NCBI GenBank assembly: GCA_030522415.1
Contig: CM060106.1
Location: 27,660,985-27,724,984 of the forward strand
Reading direction: 5' to 3'
DNA length: 64,000 bases
Origin: Channallabes apus
Taxonomy: Eukaryota > Chordata > Actinopteri > Siluriformes > Clariidae
Part shown: positions 12,201 through 24,900 of the stretch, in pieces
Layout of the letters: each line of letters opens with the position of its first letter
Numbering within the stretch: the first letter of the stretch is position 1
The notes under the pieces: generated by a model
Databases searched by the model: none
What the model saw: only the letters and a program-made list of their open reading frames with translations
Told to the model about the DNA's origin: nothing
Program-made: the position numbers and the translations under genes

Positions 12201-15200
12201 GGTTACAGTTTCCCACACACTACCCACAATGCTACAATTACACTTCAATTTATCTCTGCCTAAAGAGAGCAATGCAGCAAAGCCTTTAAGTCCTTTAACC
12301 GTTCTATACTGTGCTTCAACAGCTTCGATGTTCTTATGCCTCTTTTTCACTGCATAGTTCGGCACGGTTCAGTACAGCTCACTTCGGTTCGGCTCAGTTC
12401 GGCTCGGTTCGCGCTTCCACTGCAGTGTAGTAACGCTTTAGAGTGGGCGGGATTATTCACGTGTCGTTATAGTCGCGGCGCCGCTACTGCCGTGACATCA
12501 TCGTAAACGCGCCACAAACAAACACACAACACTGGAGCATATCGACGGCATGGTGTTCTTCATTCTCGGCATGTGGATGTTTTTAACAGCGAGACGAAGG
12601 AGTTTGTTTCAAAAGAGGCTGATGGCAGCCAAAGAAAAATTTTGGTTAATACAAAAAGGTGCGTGCGATCCGTCTCTGGCTGTTTCTAAATATAGCGCTT
12701 CTGTTGTGTCTCGTGTCGCAAGTTCAGTGACGCAGTAATGACGATTTTCTCCGGCCAATCAGTGACCAGCGGAGTTTACACGTCACGTTTTGGTAACGGT
12801 TCGGCGCGCTTGGAACCTCGGCTGAGGTGGTACTAAAAAAAGGACCAGGTACCAGTTACTGTTCCCAGGGGAAAACCCCCCAAAAGTTTGAACTGAACCG
12901 TGTCGTGCCGTACTATGCAGTGGAAAAGCACCACAAGTAATACCGAGTACCATCACACTTTTTTATCACCTTTACACCATAGCGTAAAGTGCTTCCATCA
13001 GTCCACTTAAGAATAAAGAGTTTCTGATAGTTCGCCCTGGTTCCCAATCCTCTCGTAGCACTATCCTCCTCCTGCTTCAGTACTTTAAAGCCTGACTTTA
13101 TGTTCGGAGTTTGTCTAGCAGGATCAGTGCATTTCGGCTTCGGCTCCTTCCCTTTGCTTTCTCTTTTGCCTGCAGAACTGAGTACAGATGAAAAGCCACA
13201 CGAGTGTCTCGCTGTCTCCTTGCCAGCAGATGTAGCCATATTGGCGCAGTTCTGTTAAAAAAACACATTCAATCTGCTTCACCTGTAGTAGCACCTTAAA
13301 AATGTACATTTTTAAAGACCCGTGCATCTGCCGTCTGCTCTTCAGGAAGTTTAGATAGCGAGTAAGAGCAAGAGCTTCATTTTTTTATTTATTTTTTTTT
13401 TTTTACATAAACACTTTCGCTTTGATTAGCAAAGTTTTTGCATTTCATTAGGGCAGTTGTTATGAGGCGGATCTGAAGGTCACTGGGGATGGGTGCTTGT
13501 GTGTGCGAAAGAATAATCTCATATGAAGCAGATTCCGAGACGAGACCCTTCAAACTGACTAACTCCAGCAGATTTAACATCCTCTGGAGGAACATCCTGT
13601 CTGCCGACCATCTGGCCTTATAGTGCTCTGTGCGTTTGTGTTTACACACTGTATATTACATCATTATTTCTAACAGCATTATTTCCTTCCTGGCACTTTA
13701 CTCGTTTTCGTCTACTATTTGATGATCACTGTGGTTAAAGCTTCAGGGTGTGAGATATAAGAGAATTTTCTCTCTCTGATAAAAACGTTAAAATGTGGTT
13801 GCATGAACATTTCAGCGAGCATCCATTTCTGTTGTTTTGATAGATAATTACTGTTCTGTGCAAAAGTCTTGAGATATCCCTTATTTCTTCATATTTTGCC
13901 TCCAAAGAGCCAGACGTTCTTGTATTTTTAATGTAGTATTGAGGAACAGTTCTCCAGGCTTCCCGAAGGACTTTTTCTTTGCCTCGCATTTTTTTGGAAA
14001 GTGTTTGGCTCTTACTTTCACTCCAGTCCCCAGTATCTGAGCGGTTTCAGTGAAATGTTTGTTTGTTAAGCCACTCAGTGACCTTTGAATTATTCAAGCA
14101 TAATAACACATCTGTCTTAAAGCATGCACTGATGAGGAACAGGTGCAGATGATGACGGGTGATTAGTATACTGCTGGTGCTAAATGCTGAGTGGTTGGAA
14201 CAGACAAGAGGGGAAACGAGGTTGCTGCTGAGGTTGTTACATAAACAATTGAAATTTAATTTAATATAAAATGGGAGTACTTATGCACAGGACTGCGTAA
14301 TCACAATGCAAAAAAAATGTAAATGTATATTATGACAAACCAAATATAAAATTATTCAGTTTATTTCTAATCATATTTTTACTAAAATTCCAAAGTTGCA
14401 TGTTCTGATGGCAGATCATTTTGCTAGTTTTAAGATTTTATCTTAAGATATCTGCAAATAGAACAAGGCATTTAAAAAAAAATACTTTTAATAATAACAT
14501 TTGACAAAAACTAAGCTCAATAATCTTATATTTAGTTTGCTGTAAACCGATTTTAAGAAATAATAGAGGTTTGGCTAGTTTTTTTTTTTTCAGTGCAGAA
14601 AAAATGAACAGCTGGTGTCTGTCTGTTAAATCACACCTGAATTTTGGGGACACGATTTGTCTGTACTGCTTTCATTCGAGATATGTCTGAGCTGGTGTAT
14701 GATGCTTAGTGGTTAGCACTGTGGCCTGGCACCTCCGGAGTCTGGGTTTGATTCCTGCGTCCAGTCTGTGTGCATGGAGTTCTCTTAGTGGGTTTCCTTC
14801 GGGTTCTCCAGTTTCCTTCCACCATCCAAAGATATGCAGCTCAGATTGTAAGTTACCATCACACGGCGGTCAGGGACCTTCACAGCAGCTCAGGAGTTTT
14901 TCTTTTTCTTCTCTCAATCAATAAAGCTATTTGAATATGTGTGGGTTTTATCTGAAACTTCCGCTGATTTCCGCTGAATTCCCAGTTTGTTGCCTGGCTC
15001 CTGACTTCCTAACCCCTGGTAATGTATGTTAATGTATTTCTGTGTGTCTTTTCTCCTCAGGAGAGCGAGGCACTCTGACTCATGGTTCTATTGTGGATGG
15101 GAAGTTTGAAGGCTTCATCCAGGGTCATTCGGGGACGTATTACGTTGAACCGGCTGAACGATACCTGGGACAGCGGGACGTACCCTATCACTCTATCATC

Positions 15201-15781
15201 TACCATGAGGACGACATCGGTGAGTGAAAGACTGCATCAGTCAGCACGTTTAGCTGACGCTGTGTTAGTTTGACTACAACGTTTTAAATAAATGTTAGTC
15301 CAACAGGAGAACAAGCCATTAACTATACAGAGCGGATGACATCATAACCTCATTTGTACACAAAAAAACGTACGGCATGTACAAAATGCACAGCTGTCTA
15401 TGGATTCACTGCTTGAGATGCTACCAGTTTGCGACTAGTAAACTTGTTTGTTGATTGCTTTTGTCTGTGAGGTAATACAGTAGTTGAATGGGGCATATCG
15501 CCACCTATTGTAGAGGAGTTGGAGATACTGTAGTCGGTAAATGGATTCTCCTGCCATACTTGTATACTGGGACAAGGACAGCTGTTTCATTAAATAGCCT
15601 AGATGACCTTTAACTACTGTATAGCGCGACATAACTGTGTAAACTGTGTGCAAATGACTGTTAAAAGCATAAAATGGCCCAATTCTCATTTTTTTATCCT
15701 AAAAACACAAATAAAAAAATAAAAAAATCAGACTTTTGAATTCATCTGATTTGGACCAGTTTGGATATTTTCACATTCCCC

Positions 15782-15819
<38 letters not shown>

Positions 15820-17134
15820 ACACATAAGGCTTAAGATAAGATCAAAAAGAATTAGATAAAAAAATTCAGATTAACCTTTCTTTTTAAGAATCTGGTTTAG
15901 GGCTGCACGATATATCGAAAATTATCGTTATTGTGATATTGGTATGCGCGATATTTGTATCGCAAAGAGTTGCGATAAATGAAATTTAATTTATGTGCCA
16001 AGCATTTGTGTGTCCAAATTTGACCAATCAGATGGGCCCTTATTATGTTTATACCCACTTATATCTTTATACTTAATTCTGTCGCGAACTAACCCGGGAT
16101 GATCAGAAGACTTAGCGATTAGTGGTTAGCCTTTTGTAGCATGGACGATAAACCCAAACGTGGAAGCAAGTGAGTAGGCAGGATAACCACGCGAATTAGA
16201 TTAAGGACTCTCACAGAAGGGAAGCAAGGGAAAAACACACATTTAACCCGCGTCCTATAAACACACACTCGAATCAGAAAGTAAACACAAGAAAGTGAGT
16301 CGTCTGGACCGACATGGGTGAACTCAATGACTGAGCGATGTGATGCACCATCTTGTTTACTTTTATGCTTCCTGTGTTGTGACCGTACTACTTCCGGGTC
16401 CTAGTGCTGGTCGCCGAGCGAGTGTGTGTGACAAATTGTATTTTTTAAATTTAATTTTTGTTTAATAATATTTATTTTTATTTTTTTTAAAAACAAACAA
16501 ACTTGCAAAGTGAAACACCATTTATTATCAACAGATTATGATTTGTTTCTTTATTTAAGCAGTTATTTGACTCCACTAACACATTGCTGTATCCTTCAGC
16601 GACTGGCGGAACTAACTAATAACCCTGACTGGCTAAGCTGGTGACCAACAGTTGGTATGATTAACAAGGGGTTAAATTAAAGGAATGATAAATTCTTTCT
16701 GAGGAGAGCTGAGTTATCCTGTAAATCTCTTTATATTTCCTCTCATTCTTCTTCAGAATATCAGCTAACATCTGGGTTCCAGGGTTAAATCCCAAATAGT
16801 GTTAAATACTCTAGAAAGCTAGTGCACCATGGCCGATCCCTTGCCCCAAACACCAATTGGTGCCCTTGATCAGGACTTGGAGAGAACGATTTGGAGAGAT
16901 ATTTAGCGTTGCAGCCGTAAATAAAAGAACATGGTTGGTTCAGATGCGATCCGGAGTGACTTAGAAGCAATTTTAAAGAATAAAAAGACACAACGTTATC
17001 GGATGTTGTCTTGCTACAAGTGACTGGTTTTGATTGTGGATTTGGGCAGGCAGTTGCTCTCTCCTCAGACAGAACAGTCAATTTGAGCATGACCTCAGTC
17101 TTCAAGGTTATTCTCTCCTGATTACACGCAGTAC

Positions 17135-17172
<38 letters not shown>

Positions 17173-18055
17173 AACATTTTAGCCTTCGGCTTTGAGCTAC
17201 GTTTTTTTCAGGCTGCAGTGTACAACAGTACAGTGTGTAGATCTGCAACATCATCACATTCAGGGTGGGATAGACTCCAGATCCAGCACAACCCCGATCA
17301 CGATAAAGCGCTTACTGAAATCGCATGAACACGTGAGCCGTGCGCTTATTTAGTCGCACCACAGTCTGGTCACGTATTTACTCACGCAGTCGTGATGTTT
17401 CGCACCAAAAGGAAATGCTGTATGAGTTTAAATGCCAATCTGGTGATTCATCCACCGTGGCATTTTTGCAGATCGAGCTTTTTTAAACTGTATGATAATT
17501 ACATGACCGGAAACAAAACAAATAACACACTGCAGCTTTGATATGAGCAGAGAGCCAGCTTTAGCCCCAGAAGCTCTCTTGTATGGTATGATACATACAT
17601 TATTGTGTTTCTAAGTAAAGTCCGATACGGATTACCAGCATGAGATTGTGTGAGGAAACTGCTTTAACGTCGAAGCGCTCAATATTTACAGAAATGGTAT
17701 TTTTAAGATGATTATTTATTAAGTGCCTGTAGACGTACTGTATGCACATGTGAGATTGTGTTCGGATCACCTGGTGCAACCTGACGGGTAATAACTTGAA
17801 GCTGCCGTACAGCGAGATGACTGATGGTAGTAATGCAGGAGCAGCAGCAGATCCGGACACACACTCACACACTGTCTCAGGGTCTCACTGGACAGAAATC
17901 ATCATGTGTCAGTGTGTGTCAGTGTGTGTCAGTGTGTGTCAGTGTGTGTCAGTGTGTGTCAGTGTGTGTCTGTGTGTGTGCGCGCGTGTGTGTGTCTGTG
18001 TGTGTGCGTGCATGTCTGTGTGCGTGCATGTCTGTGTGTGTGCGTGTGTGCGCGC

Positions 18056-18113
<58 letters not shown>

Positions 18114-18174
18114 GGGTGGGATTGTTTCATGTTCTGGCTTGTTGATAACATACCCAGGCTGAAGATTCAACTTG

Positions 18175-18229
<55 letters not shown>

Positions 18230-21200
18230 GTGGGTGGAGTCTCTTCTTCGGGTGTGTCTGTTTGTCCAAAGCGAGGTTATCAGTCATGACTGTGTACTTT
18301 ATGATTTCCCCCTAACGCAGATCTGCCCTCGCTTTCCTCACAGCGCTGTAACGACATCATGGTTAATATCACTGATAATATCCTGTTTAATCCCCGAGTG
18401 TGTTTGTGTTTCTCCGCACGCTCCACCTCCACGCTCCACCCGCCCGTCCACTAGATATTACATCCAAAAGCCACTCGTCCCTTCTTGCTCACACTTTTAT
18501 GAAATTTGCTCGGCTTCATTCCTTTAATAATCATAAGCAAGTTTTTGTGTGTGTGTGTGTGTTTTTGACCTAACTTAGTAACATGCGGTAAAAATTAATT
18601 AGTGTTTGGAGGTCAGATGTAGAAAAAATAAAAGCGCTTAGTAACTGCTGTTCGCCTTCATCTTTTATTTACACACGCGCACACACACGGACACCTGCCA
18701 TCGAGTTATTATTATGAATAATGTATTAATTTAATTGCCAGAGGTTATAAATAGAAAAGGCAACCAAGAGCCTTTGGGAAATGCACTGTGTGCGAAGAAA
18801 AAAGAAAAACGCTTCATCATTTATCCACATTGCTGAAATTCTTTATTCTTTATTCCCCTTTTTCGGTTTTTGGTTTAGTTGAATTGTTCGAAAAGGAGAA
18901 CATTGTGTGATAAAAAGCTAAAAAAGCTTTTTCTTTCATGTTAGGAGTTTGTTATTCTGCCCTCTGCTGTTCTTTCTGGATACTTGCTTGCCTTTCAGGT
19001 GGGTGTTCCTCCAGGTAATTCACCGGATGCTGCGGTTGGCTCATCTCCTCAACCAACCAGAATAAAAGGACCACCCCAAACTCCTTTCAGATGCCTTTGG
19101 TGCCATTGTGTGTGTCTCTTTGTTAAATCTGATCTTTGTGTATTCGAGTTTCTTACTAAAGAGAATTATTAGTCTGACTGTTACAATTGACCTTAAGCCT
19201 GTTTTTGACTACGAGTTTGGATTCTGTTTTGGATTTGTTAGCCATCGGTTCATATTGTAAATATTGTTGTAAATATTGTAAATACTTTCGTCATATTAAG
19301 GGCAGTAGGAGGTTGATGCCATTTATTTTGTTATATATATTTAGTACTCTGTTTTTGGTTAGGGAGTTAGGGAAGCCTTGTGTATCTTGTTTTATTTTCT
19401 TTTGACTTAGGAATTTAGTTCTTTTTAAAAGAAGACCATTTTGTTTATTATTTTGGCCTTGTCAACCTCTGAAGTTTGTAACCCTTATCATTTTGCCTAG
19501 AAATAAAAAGAAACACCATTTCCTAATCCCTTTGGTAGTGAGACTCCTTCACTCACCGTTTGCTACGACACAGACCCCTAGACAGTCGTAACATTTCAGT
19601 TTTTTTTTTTCTTTTTTCCTATCAAGCCCTCTTCAGAAGAAAACAGCTCAGCATGTGTTAGTCTGACTCACACATGCCGACGCCCCTCAGTTCCCCTGGA
19701 CGAGACCCGATGTTCATTTCCCCCTCAGTGTTATTCAGGTCCGAATTTCACCAGGTCTTTCCTGTTTTCCTGGTGAATAACATTTTCCGTTCAGTGTCAC
19801 CGAGTGTGTTTTCATGCACATTGAAATCAACATCTGGTTGGATTAAACATCAGAAGGGGAAAAAAAACAATAATTTAATATCCTTAACAGTATTCTGATA
19901 AAGCTGTTATCAGATATTAATAAAAAAAAAAATTAAAGGAAAGAATTGCATGAACATGCAGATGTAAAAACATAAGATGAATAAAAGAAAAAGTCAAACA
20001 TTTATGACCTATTTTCCATGGTTTGATGACAAGTTGGCAGCGCTGGTACTAGAATGTACTACACCAGAATGTACTCCACTAGATTGTACTACACTAGAAT
20101 GTACTACACCAGAATGTACTCCACTAGAATGTACTACACCAGAATGTACTCCACTAGATTGTACTACACTAGAATGTACTACACTAGAATGTACTACACT
20201 AGATTGTACTCCACTAGATTGTACTACACTAGAATGTACTCCACTAGAATGTACTCCACTAGAATGTACTCCACTAGAATGTACTACACTAGAATGTACT
20301 ACACTAGATTGTACTCCACTAGAATGTACTACACTAGAATGCACTACACTAGGATGTACTCCACTAGGATGTACTCCACTAGAATGTACTCCACTAGAAT
20401 GTACTCCACTAGAATGCACTACACTAGATTGTACTACACTAGATTGTACTCCACTAGAATGTACTACACTAGAATGTACTACACTAGAATGTACTCCACT
20501 AGAATGTACTCCACTAGAATGTACTACACTAGATTGTACTCCACTAGAATGTACTCCACTAGATTGTACTCCACTAGATTGTACTCCACTAGATTGTACT
20601 CCACTAGGATGTACTCCACTAGATTGTACTACACTAGGATGTACTCCACTAGAATGTACTACACTAGAATGTACTACACTAGATTGTACTGCACTAGATT
20701 GTACTACACTAGAATGTACTCCACTAGAATGTACTACACTAGAATGTACTCCACTAGAATGTACTACACTAGATTGTACTACACTAGAATGTACTCCACT
20801 AGAATGTACTACACTAGAATGTACTCCACTAGAATGTACTACACCAGATTGTACTACACTAGATTGTACTCCACTAGATTGTACTACACTAGAATGTACT
20901 ACACTAGAATGTACTCCACTAGAATGTACTACACTAGATTGTACTACACTAGAATGTACTCCACTAGAATGTACTACACTAGAATGTACTCCACTAGAAT
21001 GTACTACACCAGATTGTACTACACTAGAATGTACTCCACTAGAATGTACTACACTAGAATGTACTACACTAGAATGTACTCCACTAGAATGTACTACACT
21101 AGATTGTACTACACTAGAATGTACTCCACTAGAATGTACTACACTAGAATGTACTACACTAGAATGTACTACACCAGAATGTACTACACCAGATTGTACT

Positions 21201-21934
21201 CCACTAGATTGTACTACACTAGATTGTACTACACTAGAATGTACTACACTAGATTGTACTACACTAGATTGTACTCCACTAGAATGCACTACACTAGGAT
21301 GTACTCCACTAGATTGTACTACACTAGAATGTACTACACTAGAATGTACTACACTAGATTGTACTCCACTAGATTGTACTCCACTAGAATGCACTACACT
21401 AGGATGTACTCCACTAGGATGTACTCCACTAGAATGTACTCCACTAGAATGTACTACACTAGATTGTACTCCACTAGAATCAGAAGACTACAAAGGCTTG
21501 AAAGACTTGAAAGTCTTCATCAGAAGACTACAAAGGACGGTTCGGACTGCTGAAAGAATTATTGGCACTCCCCTGCCCACGCTGCAAGAACTGTATATAT
21601 CCAGAGTGAAGAAAAGGGCACGGAATATCACTTTGGACCCCTCACACCCAAGCCACCTTCTTTTTGAACTTTTGCCATCGGGTCGACGCTACAGAGCACC
21701 GAACACCAGGACAGTCAGGCATAAGAACAGTTTTTTCCCCCAGGCAATCTACCTCCTTAACAGATAAACATCATTCAAACGGTCAATAAATATATGTGCA
21801 ATATTGTGTACAACACCACTGTGCAATATACTGTATAATACCACAGACTTCAGATATTGATGTAACTTATTTAAAAGTATCTCACATCGTACTCCATTTG
21901 GTGTCAACCATTTAAAAAAAAAAATTCTTTCTTT

Positions 21935-21966
<32 letters not shown>

Positions 21967-24900
21967 GCGACATGCTGTTTTTGTCTTGTCATTTGTATTT
22001 TTTGTTCTGGAAGCTCCGTCACTAAAACAAATTCCTTGTACGTGCAAGCGTACTTGGCAATAAAACTCTTTCTGATTCTGATTCTGATTCTGATTCTGAA
22101 TGTACTCCACTAGGATGTACTCCACTAGATTGTACTCCACTAGATTGTACTCCACTAGATTGTACTCCACTAGAATGTACTCCACTAGAATGTACTACAC
22201 TAGATTGTACTACACTAGAATGTACTCCACTAGAATGTACTCCACTAGAATGTACTACACTAGAATGTACTCCACTAGAATGTACTCCACTAGAATGTAC
22301 TACACTAGAATGTACTCCACTAGAATGTACTCCACTAGAATGTACTCCACTAGATTGTACTACACTAGAATGTACTCCACTAGAATGTACTCCACTAGAA
22401 TGTACTCCACTAGAATGTACTCCACTAGATTGTACTACACTAGAATGTACTACACTAGAATGTACTCCACTAGAATGTACTACACTAGATTGTACTACAC
22501 TAGAATGTACTCCACCAGAATGTACTCCACTAGATTGTACTCCACTAGATTGTACTACACTAGAATGTACTACACTAGATTGTACTACACTAGAATGTAC
22601 TCCACTAGAATGCACTACACTAGAATGTACTACACTAGAATGTACTCCACTAGAATGTACTCCACTAGAATGTACTCCACTAGAATGTACTCCACTAGAT
22701 TGTACTACACCAGAATGTACTACACCAGAATGTACTACACTAGATTGTACTACACTAGATTGTACTACACTAGAATGTACTACACTAGATTGTACTACAC
22801 TAGATTGTACTACACTAGAATGTACTCCACTAGAATGTACTCCACTAGAATGTACTCCACTAGAATGTACTCCACTAGAATGTACTACACTAGAATGTAC
22901 TCCACTAGAATGTACAGTACTCCACTAGAATGTACTACACTAGATTGTACTACACCAGAATGTACTACACCAGAATGTACTACACTAGATTGTACTACAC
23001 TAGATTGTACTACACTAGAATGTACTACACTAGATTGTACTACACTAGAATGTACTCCACTAGAATGTACTCCACTAGAATGCACTACACTAGATTGTAC
23101 TACACTAGAATGTACTACACTAGAATGCACTACACTAGAATGTACTACACTAGAATGCACTACACTAGAATGCACTACACTAGAATGTACTCCACTAGAA
23201 TGTACTCCACTAGAATGTACTCCACTAGAATGCACTACACTAGATTGTACTACACTAGAATGTACTACACTAGATTGTACTACACTAGAATGTACTCCAC
23301 TAGAATGTACTCCACTAGAATGCACTACACTAGATTGTACTACACTAGAATGCACTACACTAGAATGCACTACACTAGAATGTACTACACTAGAATGCAC
23401 TACACTAGAATGTACTCCACTAGAATGCACTACACTAGAATGCACTACACTAGAATGTACTCCACTAGAATGTACTACACTAGAATGTACTACACTAGAT
23501 TGTACTACACTAGAATGTACTACACTAGATTGTACTACACTAGAATGTACTCCACTAGAATGTACTCCACTAGAATGCACTACACTAGATTGTACTACAC
23601 TAGAATGCACTACACTAGAATGCACTACACTAGAATGCACTACACTAGAATGTACTCCACTAGAATGTACTACACTAGAATGCACTACACTAGAATGTAC
23701 TCCACTAGAATGCACTACACTAGAATGTACTACACTAGAATGCACTACACTAGAATGCACTACACTAGAATGCACTACACTAGAATGTACTACACTAGAA
23801 TGCACTCCACTGCTAAGAGAATCTAAGTGCATTTACATGAACACGTACACAATAATGACAATAATCATTTCCTCTACTACTGGAGCAGCAGATTGAAACT
23901 CACTTAAGGACTTAGGGTTCTAGTCCCATCTTGGGTCTTGAGTTCTCCCTGTGCTTGGAGGGTTTCCTCCAGGTTCTCTGGTTTCCTCCCACAGTCCAAA
24001 GACATGTTTTCTAGTTGGTGCTCCCCATCGTTTCTGAGTGAATGTACTGTATATGTGAGTCTGGTACCTCACCCAGGGTGTAACCTGCCTCATGCCCCGC
24101 GTACCCTGGGATAAGATCCAGGCCTCCCACGACCCTGCACAGGATAAGCTTCTCTATAGAGAATGAATGAAAGTGACAGTGAGTGGCTATAAAGTGAGGT
24201 GGGTCATGTAAAAGAAAAGTCTATTAGCTGACTCATATAGACTGATTACAGACGTCCTTAAGTGAGTTTAAATCTGCTGCTCCAGTTTTAGGGCAAATGA
24301 TTGTCGTTATTGTGTTGATGTAAATGCACTCAGATTCCACTGAAGATCCTTTAAGGCTTCCCTTCTAACTAATTGCAGATTATATATTAAAAATCTAAAT
24401 ATCATTTTGATTCCCCTGGGCTCCAAGTTCGTTCCAGGTTTAATACAGTGCCACAGTGCATAAGCTCATATGTGAATGCCTGTGTCATGATTACATCCGT
24501 CACACAGCATTGTGCTGCTTTGTTTACTGCCCCCTGGTGGACAAACACTGGGCATGTCTGTGCCCCGCTTTCATATTCCAGCTCTCATATTTCCGCACAA
24601 GCAAACATACTGTATTTATCACAAGGTGGAATTTATTTCAGGATTATTTGTTATTCTGCTAAGTTTCTTTCCAGATGTGTTCTTTTATTTATCAGGACGC
24701 TCTTTTTTCCCCCCTTATTCTTAGATGAAAAATTTTATGGTAGTCATTTGTGTTAGCGATGGTGATGTGGCAAAAATATCAAATGTTTGCTAATAATATA
24801 TATATATTTTTATGTGTGTGTGTGTGTGTTCTGCGATGGATTGGCACGCTGTCCAGGGTGTACCCTGCCTCATGCCCTGAGTCTCCTGGGATAGGCTCCA

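Larger units (their letters stand above)
9228..15060 (+). other. adam10 intron between 9227 and 15061
   Basis: It contains a LINE remnant, a Tc1 fragment, two SINEs, a Tc1 remnant and two MITE-like elements, listed separately. The stretches 10380-11100, 11350-12330, 12935-13845 and 14300-14700 show nothing beyond homopolymers (T-run 11551-11575) and AT-rich DNA. Confidence 0.75.

Noticed and set aside
19977..21767. A 596-codon frame (ECTTL pentapeptides) running into LINE sequence, and similar frames on both strands to 23896
   Set aside because: The 15-bp minisatellite keeps frame and has no stops. No promoter, domain or codon bias supports a gene.
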